Source of the DNA: Bombyx mori
Taxonomy: Eukaryota > Arthropoda > Insecta > Lepidoptera > Bombycidae
Assembly: GCF_030269925.1 (NCBI RefSeq)
Contig: NC_085128.1
Coordinates: forward strand, 3,722,501 to 3,786,500
DNA: 64,000 nucleotides
Direction: 5' to 3'
Positions 47,906-57,996 of the stretch are shown piece by piece (position 1 is the first letter of the stretch; each line of letters starts with the position of its first letter). The notes below the pieces were generated by a model, which had not been told where the DNA came from, did not search any database, and worked only from the letters and a program-made list of their open reading frames with translations. A program made the position numbers and the translations under genes.

Positions 47906-48598
47906 TCACTGTGGCGGTGGCGGAGGTAATGAGCATTACGACATAATATTGATAGCATAAACAATAATAATAAAACAATGTGCAGTAACAATTCTTCTTC
48001 TTACAATTTCCAGTCTGAATACTAAATATTCTGAAAATCTATATATCTGAGTGCTTTCTGTTTTATTTTGTAATTCTATAATAACCTAAAATCGTACAGA
48101 AAATATTTGTATTATGGTAATAACTGTTTCAATGTAAATGAGTGTTTCACTTTGCTTGGATTTCCTATTTCAGCGTTCAAATTCAGAATGTTCTGTGAAC
48201 TGTCTCATAAATGCAAATAGGTATCGAAATCACGAAAACCAAGAAAAACAAATAATGTAAAGGTAAAACGTATTTAGTACGAGCTGTGAACAATTAAAAT
48301 TTACAATTCAGTTGCAATTTTCATACAAAAAAAAAAAGTGTTCGTTTAGTAATCCATAACAAAGGCATTGAAGCTATAATTGCGGTAACGCCAACAAATC
48401 GGGCAATTAAACACGACGAGCGCCCGTTCACGAACTTATCAGATCGTTTTAATGTCTGTTATTCAAGTTGGGCAATACTCAAGGTGATGCAGGAGTTTTG
48501 TTTGTTATTTTTCGTATTAATGCCAATATTCATCGCCTTCCGCTAATTTATTCTTTAGTAACCATGAATTATGGAGGGTAGAACTAGATCTATCCTTC
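47906..48598. other. Non-coding DNA, no feature recognised
   Basis: Single-copy AT-rich sequence as far as this window shows. Confidence 0.4.
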
Positions 48599-49025
48599 AT
48601 GTATCAAACGACTTTTTGGCGGGAACGCGAGGAGTGAAGTTGTGTGATTTGTTTTATTTTGTCTATTTAGTGTTTCTTCAGGTTTAGATGTGTAATAATG
48701 GTGGTTTATTAACTGTTTAATATCTGTAAAAGTGCACAAATGTGGGAAAATGAAACAAAGCCGCTGGACGTAACTTTTCGGGATCCTCCAAAAAGTCCAC
48801 TGAAAAAATCTTAGTAAATGACCACCATTTTACTGAGATTATATTTCATCCCATTTTATTTCATTTAATTTCATCCCAGTTGATTAATGTCTCAAATTAA
48901 TCATCTTCATATCATTTCACTCCATAATATCATTTTTCATAAAAATATGATTATAAATTAAAATAAGACATGACTGAAAGGTCTCAGTTACCAGGTCATA
49001 AAATCCCTTAAAAAATGTATCAAAC
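48599..49025 (+). mobile_element. 405-bp retroposon family, copy B, with 11-bp target-site duplication
   Basis: The element proper (48610-49014) lies between perfect 11-base repeats 'atgtatcaaac' at 48599-48609 and 49015-49025. It starts 'gactttttggcgggaacgcg' and ends 'ataaaatcccttaaaa', an A-rich 3' end. Variable-length 9-15 bp duplications with an A-rich tail indicate LINE-driven retroposition. It has no open frame of note and no clear polymerase III boxes, so it is not a standard tRNA-SINE. Its GGCGGGAAC start resembles the 5' end of the LINE at 57813 ('gaggcgggaacc'). Confidence 0.85.
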
Positions 49026-50839
49026 ATAAAAACCATAGACAATTAATGATATGCGTTTTTTTTTACCTATAGGAGAAACGAAACGTCGGTTTATGAAAAA
49101 CTGTTAGTAAAACATAAATTTTATGGCCTTATTTTTTATATTATTTGAACTTATACAGTAACAATAACATTAATATTTATAGTGATGATTTTTAATCACA
49201 AAATTTATGGTAAATTATGCTGACTGATATGATGAAGATGGACGTGGATCTTGAAAGCTGACGAATATTTACAGATGCACATGTCTTTGGTCACAAACTT
49301 AAAAATCATTACATATATATTTTTATTTAAAACATATTATGATGATTTTGGATGTCTGTTCGTGTTCAATTTTGTATTTAATTTTAAATGGACGTCCTCA
49401 TTAGTAGGAGGCTTTAATTTTGTAATCACAGAATCGAATGACTTATTGCAATAAAGAGAAAGAGAGAGGATACTATGTTTACACTTAAAGATGTGGTTTA
49501 TTTTATATTTTAAATTCTTCCCTATGTATATTTGTCACAGAAATCCTCCAAAACGACTGGAGTGTTTTTGATAAACAGAAAGATATAAATCGAGGAGTAT
49601 GATGTGTTCTAAGATAGGCCGTCGTGAGCTCATCTGGACAACAAAAAGTAGTGAGATCGAAGTTCCGTATTACTTGAATTCGTCTCCTAATTAAATAAAT
49701 GTATACACCTTAACAAAAGCCGTGACACGTCAACAAAGGCTGGTTTTGTCACAGAATCTCTTGTATTGTGGTAATGATCACACGAGTATCGGAACCTTGG
49801 CCGTTTGCGTAATTCAATGAGCATTGGTGAAGTAAGTTATTATCCAACAAGGGGCGTGGGAATCGTCATAGCCACTAGGCTGGTCTACTGTTTTGTTCAT
49901 TGGCTCTGATGATGTCTGGCGGTTACGTCATTGAAATGTTTAACAGGATCGTGAGATCAAAGCTGTTTTTTTCCGTTTAGTTAATTATTTAATCTACAAA
50001 ATTGAGTAGTTGTTATTATGACGTGTTCAAATTACACACTCAGTTAAGTTTTTTTTTTAATTATTATGTTGTTTAAGGAATCTAAAATCGGTATCAAGAG
50101 TAACGCTTAAAGCCAAGAAAAATGATTGAAGATTTTTTTATAAATCTTTAAATGTTTTTACAATTATATTGACACTACGGACAGAAATACTTGTGTCTTT
50201 TAACTATAAAACTTTCTTATTATGTTGCTTTTCATTCAATATATAATAAATACTATTTAATGTATTTAATTTGTTTCCAAATCAAAGTTGTTTAATGTTT
50301 TAGAGATAAGGACTATAAAATCAAGTTGTTCCTAACGAAATGCTAATGTTAAATGCTATAAAGATCGAACGATAGTTTGTAAAGCCTTAAATGAGCTTGG
50401 TATTGTGAACAGCAATACTGAATCCTAAAGCAGCTATTGTGTGATAATTTGATGACGGTATAAAGCAAAATATATATAAAAAATATATAATTTGTATGTA
50501 CAATTATACTATGCAAATTTTATGATAGAATACGGGAAATATCAGGTTTTTTCGATGTTTTTTCTTGTTTCTGTCAAATGCCAATCTTAATTCCGCGGTG
50601 TAGTTTGTATTTGGGTTAGAGTAACTTGCAACAAGAGAAATTGTAGAATTACTTCCTACTTTGATTTTTGCATTGCAGAGTTTTTATTAGACAAAAAACT
50701 AGGTTTCTTTTTTGTTTTATTCCATATAAACTTGCATTTGTTTTAATTTGACAATTATTTATGGACACTAAAGGGTGTTTCTTCAACAACTATGAATGTT
50801 CAGTTTATTATATATGATTATTTATTTTCCGTAATTAAA
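49026..50839. other. Non-coding DNA, no feature recognised
   Basis: Nothing supportable. The 67-codon frame at 49251-49454 is low-complexity. Confidence 0.4.
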
Positions 50840-51545
50840 AATAAATTCAAATTCAAATTCAAATTCAAAATCATTTATTTCAACTTGGATGTCATCAAAA
50901 ACACACTTGTTGAATGTCAAAATGTAAAAGAAAATGTTAACTCTACCACCGGTTCCAAAAAAGCCACAGTCCTGAGAAGAACCGGCGAAACAAACTCAGC
51001 GGGCTTTTTTATGTATTTTCTCAACTACTTTCTTCTTTTTTTTTTTTTAAACAAGAAAACATATTTACAGTATACAAAAAGACAAGTCAAAAAAATACAA
51101 TTCAAATAAATAATAATAATAATGAAAAATGAAAAGGCCAGGAGCGAACGCCTCATTCCCACGTAGTGCCATCTAGTAAAAAATCCTTAACTTTATAATA
51201 TGCCTTGTTGCACAAACGTTCCTTGACAGTTTTCTTAAATCTATGAACAGGTAGTAGTTGAACGTTTTGTGGGATCTTGTTGAAAAGTTGTACACCCAGC
51301 CCCCTGAAAGAGTTGCTTATTTTCTTAATTCGAGCCGCCGGTAACGCAAGCCTATGTTTGTTCCTAGTGTTCACATTATGCAAATCGCAGACTCTGGGGA
51401 ATTCTACAATGTTTTTACGCACGTACAATAAATTTTCAAAAATGTATTGGGACGCTAAAGTTAGAATTTTGATTTCCTTAAACTTGTCCCTCAAGGATAA
51501 AATAAAATAGAAAATGTTATAAAACACAGTGATTCAAATCTTGAG
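50840..51545 (-). mobile_element. CR1-like LINE 3' fragment with TTGAAT-repeat tail
   Basis: On the minus strand the 5'-truncated element encodes the end of an ORF2, then a 3' untranslated region with the stem-loop module ('ctgagtttgtttcgccggtt' through 'ggaaccggtggtag' at 50943-51004). It ends in repeats of TTGAAT (plus strand 'aaattcaaattcaaattc', about 50850-50870). A short tandem-repeat tail rather than poly(A) is usual for CR1-group LINEs. Assignment within the CR1/Jockey groups is tentative. Target-site duplication was not resolved. Confidence 0.75.
51153..51527 (-). pseudogene. C-terminal piece of CR1-like LINE ORF2
   Basis: The 124 codons contain the characteristic end of insect CR1-like polyproteins: ILTLASQYIFENLLYVRKN, then NTRNKHRLALPAAR, LFNKIPQNVQLLPVHRFK and the closing AYYKVKDFLLDGTTWE. 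This lies beyond the reverse transcriptase thumb. The methionine at 51527 is internal to the original protein. Reverse transcriptase and endonuclease are absent. Confidence 0.75.
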
Positions 51546-51929
51546 ATGTAGAATGAGAGAGAATATCGTTTATTTTATACAAGATAAATAAAAATGCAAA
51601 ACTATTAAGTACAAACAAAAGAAAATAGGCGGTAATTTCTTCGGTTGATATATATTCGATATCATTCATTCATTCGATATATTTATTATATTATTTAGTA
51701 TAAGCCTCTTTGTTACTTACGAATATCGGATTCTAATACGTGGTAAGACAAATGCGTGCTATTTTCAAATGCTTAGCTTAATTGCTTATATTCGGTACCG
51801 TTTAATCCGAATAGATTAATTACGTATTCTCTACTAATCTACTTAATTTTAGGATTGTACGCAGACTTTTTGATGTCTCCGTGATCCATTAGACGGTCTG
51901 ATTAGGCGCTCATTTATCCACGTGTATAG

Positions 51930-52176
51930 GTCTTCTTTTTAGTCGAATACTTCATTGCTGAAGGTCGTGTCCTTGAAAGCCCTTCGTGGCTCTTTGTACC
52001 CTCAGCTTCCATTTGCTTCGGTTTTCGGCTTCTCTCAGGGCGTTCGCAACAGAGAGTCCAGTGAGCGCAGTTATCCGATCCGACCAACGGTTTGGTGGCC
52101 GGCCGGCGGGTCTTTTCCCTTCTAGCTTGCCCACCACAATCAATCTTTCAAGGTTGTCTGGTGGTGTATAGGTATG
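51930..52176 (-). pseudogene. C-terminal piece of a LINE pol protein (RTE/R4-like)
   Basis: The minus-strand frame reads RLIVVGKLEGKRPAGRPPNR, then WSDRITALTG, ending in ENRSKWKLRVQRATKG and GHDLQQ. The GKR..GRPP.RW.D motif followed by a W and a HD.Q end is the usual C-terminus of RTE-like LINEs in insects. Only about 70 codons remain; no RT motifs are present. Confidence 0.65.
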
Positions 52177-52179
52177 TAC

Positions 52180-52454
52180 TTAATATTAAATAAATAAATA
52201 AATAATAAATATTTACTAACAATCACGCCACCTTAACTGGTCCCGTGATAAGTTCGTAAAGAACTTGTGTTACAGGTACCAGATAACGGAAATAAATGCA
52301 AGTTTTTTATTATACACATACATATATTTAATATACATCCATAACCCTGGAAAAGACATTTATATTTATCATACAAATATCTTCCCTTGGCGGGATTCGA
52401 ACCCGCGACCCCCTTGTGTAGTGACCATGTCACTTACCACTACACCAGACGGTC
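52180..52454 (-). mobile_element. tRNA-derived SINE with TTTA-repeat tail
   Basis: On the minus strand it starts 'gaccgtctggtgtagtggta' with box A 'tggtgtagtgg' and has box B 'gggttcgaatcccgcc' about 35 bases later, both close to the tRNA consensus. The body contains 'ttttccagggttatggatgt', and the 3' part 'ttatctggtacctgtaacac' and 'cacgggaccagttaaggtgg' ends in TTTA repeats (plus strand 52186-52214). The 3' part corresponds to that of the SINE at 38545-38838. Both promoter boxes look functional. Confidence 0.85.
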
Positions 52455-52905
52455 GTTGAGAATATTGTGGGGCATATTACCATTCTGCCTATTTCTGTCG
52501 CAAAATTAAAAAATCATTTCAATTCTCGCTGCGTTGTTTCATTCGAATCGTACAGTCAATAAATAACAGTAATGTAACTTAAATCGATAGAGTTTACAAA
52601 TTAAAAACAAATGAGCATAAATCTCATTATATAAGGCACACGTGACGCAGTTGTTACTATATTCAGCGAACACATATAGATACATGTAAGATTTATCACT
52701 TCTGAGTCAATTCGATAAATCAATCATGATAAATTATTAGATGTCACAGTTTATCTAACATCAGAAAAATTGCTTTTTTATTATGTTTGTTGAACAAACA
52801 AGTTTTTGCTTATTATGGTTCTGTAGAGAATAGTGAGCCGATCCTTCTAGATTATAAGACATGTATAACAAACATCTTATTTTACAAGCGGTAAACAACA
52901 AAACA
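52455..52905. other. Non-coding DNA, no feature recognised
   Basis: No supported gene or repeat between two SINEs. Confidence 0.4.
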
Positions 52906-53146
52906 CTGATGGTAGGACCTCTTGAGAGTCCGCACAGGTTGGTACCACCACCCTGCCTATTTCTGCCGTGAAGCAGCAATGCGTTCCGGTTTGAAGCGTG
53001 GGGCAGCTGTTGTAACCATACTGAGACCTTAGAACTTATATCTTAAGGTGGGTGGCGCATTTACGTTGTAAATGTCTATGGGCTCCAGTTACGTCTTAAC
53101 ACCATATGGGGTGTGAGCTCGTCCACCCACCTAAGCATTAAAAAAA
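52906..53146 (+). mobile_element. Bm1-type SINE, 5' truncated
   Basis: The plus strand carries the Bm1 body from 'ggtaggacctcttgagagtc' through 'gcctatttctgccgtgaagc' and 'ggtgggtggcgcatttacgt' to 'cacccacctaagcattaaaa'. The tRNA-like head is absent. It is the only well-preserved plus-strand Bm1 copy in the window. Confidence 0.87.
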
Positions 53147-53611
53147 GGGAAAAATCTTTGTTCCAATAAAAAAAGAATATTTTGGGTTAAAAGCCTAAAG
53201 ATTGGCAACGAGACATACTGATTATTGATGAATCCAATAATAATGGAAACATCCAAGAGAGTCAACATTATGATGACCTAGAGAGCTTCAAACAACAATC
53301 ATCGCAAGACGCCATGGAATGTAAATGTAAACAGGAAATGCTCGGGAATCGAACCCGCATACCGCGCCCCGCCACCTGTTACCGTTTCACGCCGCAGCCG
53401 CGCAGGGCGTCCTAAATGCCGAGAAATATTAGAAACTAGAATCTTGGACGTACTGGAATCTTGAATATTAGGAATACTAGAATCTTGTACGTATGTACAT
53501 ACATTGTGTCCACGCTCGGGACAAATAATACGTCGGTTTGTGGAAGCGATGCTATGTATAGTGCGACAATAATAATTAGAATATTTGAAAATTTATAAAA
53601 AAGGCGCCAAA
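53147..53611. other. Non-coding DNA; weak tRNA-like box near 53345
   Basis: A GC-rich patch at 53330-53415 includes 'cgggaatcgaacccgc', which on the minus strand is a good box B. No convincing box A or cloverleaf accompanies it, so it may be a decayed tRNA or SINE head. Confidence 0.3.
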
Positions 53612-54059
53612 GTCGTGTTTGATTTTTTTAAAGGATTTTATGACCTGGTAACTAAGGATTTTAAGTCATGTTTTATTTTAATTTATATTCTTATTTTTAT
53701 GAAAAATTATATTATGGAGTGAAATGAAATTAAGATGATTAATTTGAGATATTAATCAACGGGGATGAAATTAAATGAAATGAGATGAGATTAAATATAA
53801 TAAATATAAATTGATTAAATATAGTAAAATAGTGGTCATTTACTGAGATTTTTTCAGTGGACTTTTTGGAGGATTACGAGAAGTTACGTCCAGCGGCTTT
53901 GTTTCATTTTCCCACATTTTTGCACTTTCACAGATATTAAACAATTAATAAACCACCGTTATTACACATTTAAACCTGAAGAAACACTAAACAGACAAAA
54001 TAAAACAAATCAGGCAACTTCACTCCTCGTGTTCCCCCCAAAAAGTCGGTCGTGTTTGA
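53612..54059 (-). mobile_element. 405-bp retroposon family, copy C, with 11-bp target-site duplication
   Basis: Perfect 11-base repeats 'gtcgtgtttga' flank the element at 53612-53622 and 54049-54059. The body (53623-54048) is co-linear with copies A and B; on the minus strand it starts 'cgactttttggggggaacac' and ends 'aaaatcctttaaaaaaa'. A small AT-rich expansion ('aatataataaatataaattg') near 53796-53815 makes it about 20 bp longer. Confidence 0.87.
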
Positions 54060-54958
54060 GTTAAAAATGCACAGATAATATAAAAAATGAGAATATGCGT
54101 TTCGTTTCACGCTGTAAAATCTTAAGCACATTGTATTATAATTGTGCGATACTAATATTTATTGAAAGATTTTTATATCAGCCCTTTGAAATAGTACGGA
54201 AAAACTGAATTTGTATCGAAACATTATTGAAACAACTACCGGGGAATAATTATTATTAAAATTTAATTACACATTCTCTGTTAAACGTTACCAGTCGTCG
54301 GCAGTGTCTTACACATACAATACAACAACAAGAGGGTTTTAGTGGCAAGACTTGACGCGTCTCGCGAATCACGGTATCCATCCATCTCTCACCAAGACCA
54401 TGCCGCTGAACTCATTTAAAGGATTTCCCACCATAGTCCTCCGCACTGTACCGGTCTCTACCAGTACTCAAGTGTATTGGAAAAGATAAGTATAGTTTTT
54501 AACATAAACATAAATACATTTTTTACTGTTAAAAACGGGAAGTTAGTTATTGTATTTATCGTAATTACATTATTTTCGATGTTTCAAACGCTACACAGTT
54601 CCCGTGGCCACAGGCAATAGAGACAAAAGTAATTTGAGTTACGCGTCCGACTTGGAAACTAGAATCGGAAAATTTGAATAGGGAAAATAAGGACGAAGGC
54701 AGGGCCGCATTAAGGTTTAATATTTAACCCACAAAGGCTATTAATTAATTTGAGAGTCGCTAGCCTTCAAATACAATGGATTTTTACGATCTTTATTTAG
54801 TATGGTTATTAAGGCAAAAAAATTACACGCCAACGAAAAGCACTATAAACCGTGGATTCGTCGATGGTAATACACCATCTCACAAACATGCGTAAGGTAC
54901 ACAAACTGTTAACAAATGCATGACAGAATAAGGGTTTGTTGAAGGCAGTATTATTCAA
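54060..54958. other. Non-coding DNA, no feature recognised
   Basis: No supported gene. The piece 54300-54480 is somewhat GC-richer but has stops in all frames and no repeat partner in this window. Confidence 0.4.
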
Positions 54959-55120
54959 TTTTTTTTTAATCATTTACTTTACGGGCGGATGAACGATCTG
55001 GTTGGTTCTAAGGAGTCTTCTGGAGTCATCACTACATGATAAACATTTGACTACGGGAATGCTACCCCCGACCTTGAGAAATAAGGTCTCAATTGTTTCG
55101 TAAAACGGCTGTCTGAACCA
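54959..55120 (-). repeat. Very diverged Bm1-like fragment
   Basis: A T-run followed by 'cgggcggatgaacgatctgg', then 'ccccgaccttgagaaataag' and 'ggtctcaattg' parallels the Bm1 3' half in order. Similarity is weak, and the call depends on landmark order rather than on alignment. Confidence 0.4.
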
Positions 55121-56117
55121 TTAAGCCTTTAATATCGTTGTGTGTTTATCTGTGGAATAGATTACTTTTTTAATATAGGTTTTTTTATTAATTAACTTAA
55201 AATTTTTTTTGCAGCGCCGACCTAACATGATTCAGCATCTATATTTTTAATTTTAAAATTTGGTCAATGTTCTTTTTCTTAGGTAAATGTAAATCTAAGA
55301 GAATGTTTATATCTGTAAATAATTTATAAAAAAATCGAATCTGTTCAATAGTAATTGGATCCCGAAACGCGAGACCCGGACTGCCCTTGCGTAACTTCCT
55401 CCTTTTATTTATCCGAATGAGAACAAACGATTTTGAACTCTATAGCGTCGTGTACGTACAAAAGGCCGCGGTTCGCTAGAAAGTCGTGAACGGAGTCACC
55501 ATTGAGAATCGAAATAAAAGTATTCTAAAACATCTTTTAGTTAAGAAACGTTACGCTTGTGCAACACAAAGTCATCGCGCTTGTGAAGCCTTCGGTTTCA
55601 TCAACGAATTGTTAGTTTTATTTTATGAATCGACAATGCAGAAAATAGCCTACTTTAACTAATATAATTTGCAATATTTATCAATCATTTGAAGTTTTTT
55701 TTTTCTAAAATATATGTGGGATCGCGGTGCACAATGAAATTAGCGAATTTATTAAATTTTATTTAATAGACAGCTCACAAAAATTTACGTATTTTAGGCT
55801 TTACCTTATTGATCTCAATTTAGGCTTCGATTAGAATGTCTGTGGATCCCGCCGTCTAGCATAAATACGTTATTAAACAAGAAAAATGAAACATCAAAGT
55901 CAACTTATTTCTGAAGCCATAATTTCCCGGTACGGTGATACATAAACATGGGCATTGACTCGCGCCCACACAGAGCCGGGTGCTCTTTCAAAACAATAAA
56001 CGCAAATAAAATAACTTATGAAGCTTGTTTATCGCTTTATTATTGTACTTTTAAAACGAATAAAATAAGTTTTATTTTATTTATTTTTTAATTTTCCTTA
56101 TGTTGTTTTAAAAAAAC
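55121..56117. other. Non-coding DNA, no feature recognised
   Basis: AT-rich sequence with no recognised element or exon. Confidence 0.4.
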
Positions 56118-56455
56118 TCTTTACTGAGTGGGCTATAGTGGTGCTGCCCCGCTTTTGTAGCGCATCAGGGATGTTTGCAGACGCGCACATAGATTGTTTT
56201 TACGCTACCATGCGTAAGAGGTGTGCATCTCTGGTAAACAGAGTGAGAGCCAGCTCCAACAGTATCCTGAGCATGATCGCAAGCAGGCTGGACTGTATAT
56301 ACATGGGTCGCTGTGGTGCCATCTCCCATGGGATGTTACCACAGTAATTCATTGTGATGTAAATATAACTACTAACATAGGTCTAAGTCTTATTAACAAT
56401 TTATATGAGTCATGGATACTTGAAATAAAAACATTATTATTATTATTATTATTAT
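56118..56455 (+). mobile_element. LINE 3' fragment with C-terminal coding remnant and (ATT)n tail
   Basis: The plus-strand frame reads RFCSASGMFADAHIDCFYAT, then MRKRCASLVNRVRASSNSIL and SMIASRLDCIY. The SASxMF...F.A..RKR..SL..R...S.NS pattern is the usual C-terminus of a lepidopteran LINE reverse transcriptase whose clade I cannot fix from this piece. The stop at 56347 is followed by a short 3' untranslated region, 'cttgaaataaaaacatt', and ATT repeats to 56455. Everything upstream of the last 70 codons is missing. Confidence 0.7.
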
Positions 56456-57420
56456 GAACATTTTCTTCCCTACTTAGCCCTGATAGCCTAAAGAGCTGCT
56501 TATTCCTGTTAATCCCGGACGTTCAACATTCTGAGTTAACAACTCATAAAAATTTCAACAAATTTATGTAACATCATGCATAATGTATTATAATTCGTAT
56601 TAAACTACAATGCTTTAATTCATTCTCATCTCATTCCCTTAAAACAAATGACTACATGCTATCGACGTTGCTCTGGGGAAGTGAATGTCTATGAAAAATT
56701 CCAATAAAAACTCTAAAGAGAATTTACTGAATGTTTTTTAAGTAGTTGCGGTAAACTTGCTTTAGGTACATTTTTCTTTCAACGATATCTTCAATTTTTT
56801 AAATTATTTTTCCGAATAAATTACTTTGTCACGAACTTTGAGAACCGTACAGTATTTAAAATGTCGGAATGAATATTATGATTACAATAACAAAGGCAAG
56901 ATTAAACCGTAAAAGTAGTTTTAGTTATGTTTACGATGAAAAATACTATCTTCAATGTTATTGGCTGGATTCGATTTTTTAGGTATATATTTAAAAAAAA
57001 AAGTATACTTATTTTATTATGCAATGTTATAATATTATGATTATAATTATAATACGCGTTAATTTTCAAAATGTTTCCTTATTTTTTTGTATTAATTCCT
57101 ATTTTATTTTTCAATAAAAATGTCATCTCTGAATATAAATTTTTTAATCTTATTACACAACAACCAATTAATGTTTTCTTAGTAATCATTGCTAAGAATA
57201 TATTTCGTTAACTCACTCTCCCTAACTACTTCTAGTTTGATTGAAATATCTTTTAACAAACAACTTTATGTGAACGCACGTTATATTAAAACAAAACGAA
57301 GCACATTCGTCTCAGGAATGACAGTTACGTCTCAGTCGGTCTCAGGAATGATAAGTACAATTCTATTAACAAGATGTTAATCACACTTCCGGATAATTAA
57401 ATTTATAAAGTTTTATTTGA
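56456..57420. other. Non-coding DNA left of the Helitron
   Basis: AT-rich sequence without recognised features, ending at the host A (57421) beside the Helitron terminus. Confidence 0.4.
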
Positions 57421-57996
57421 ACTAGAGGTCCAGCAGTAGTCGAAATTCGACTATAATTAATTGGAATTATAAGTTTGTACACTATTATGATTGTATTTTA
57501 TACTTCTACTAGCGACCCGCCCTCGTTTCGCTTCGGAAACATTAAAACACACATGTAACCAAAAAAATAAAATAAAAAAAAGTAGCCTATGTTCATCAGG
57601 GACAATGTCGGCTTCTAATGGAAAAAGAATTTTTCAAATCGGTCCAGTAGTTTCGGAGCCTATTCGAAACAAACAAACAAACAAATCTTTCCTCTTTATA
57701 ATATTAGTATAGATAATCACAATTATTGCCAATTATAAAAAAAAAAACTAATAAAGACAAACAATATTTAATCTATTCTTAATTTGACCACAGACGTCAA
57801 GAACCAAAGTTTTCGAGAGAGGCGGGAACCTTCAAAAAATTTGGGACGGAACTTGAGAAGAGGGCCAATAAAAAAATTCATATCCTTTTTAATTAATTTA
57901 ATTTGATATTCTGTAGATATTGTAGCATATTTTAGTTTATAACTGTATATATGTTTAGTTTATAATTGTATATTTTAGTACTTTAGCGTAGATAGT

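Noticed and set aside
52377..52454. A functional tRNA gene
   Set aside because: Box A and box B are good, but the sequence continues without interruption into a SINE body and tail, and no complete cloverleaf with acceptor stem is seen.
53330..53415. tRNA gene suggested by a box-B-like sequence
   Set aside because: No box A at the right distance and no foldable acceptor stem.
57508..57720. Separate element nested in the Helitron, ending at the inner CTAG
   Set aside because: The segment runs on without a target-site duplication into the shared Helitron body, so it is better read as the Helitron's own 3' region with its inner terminus.
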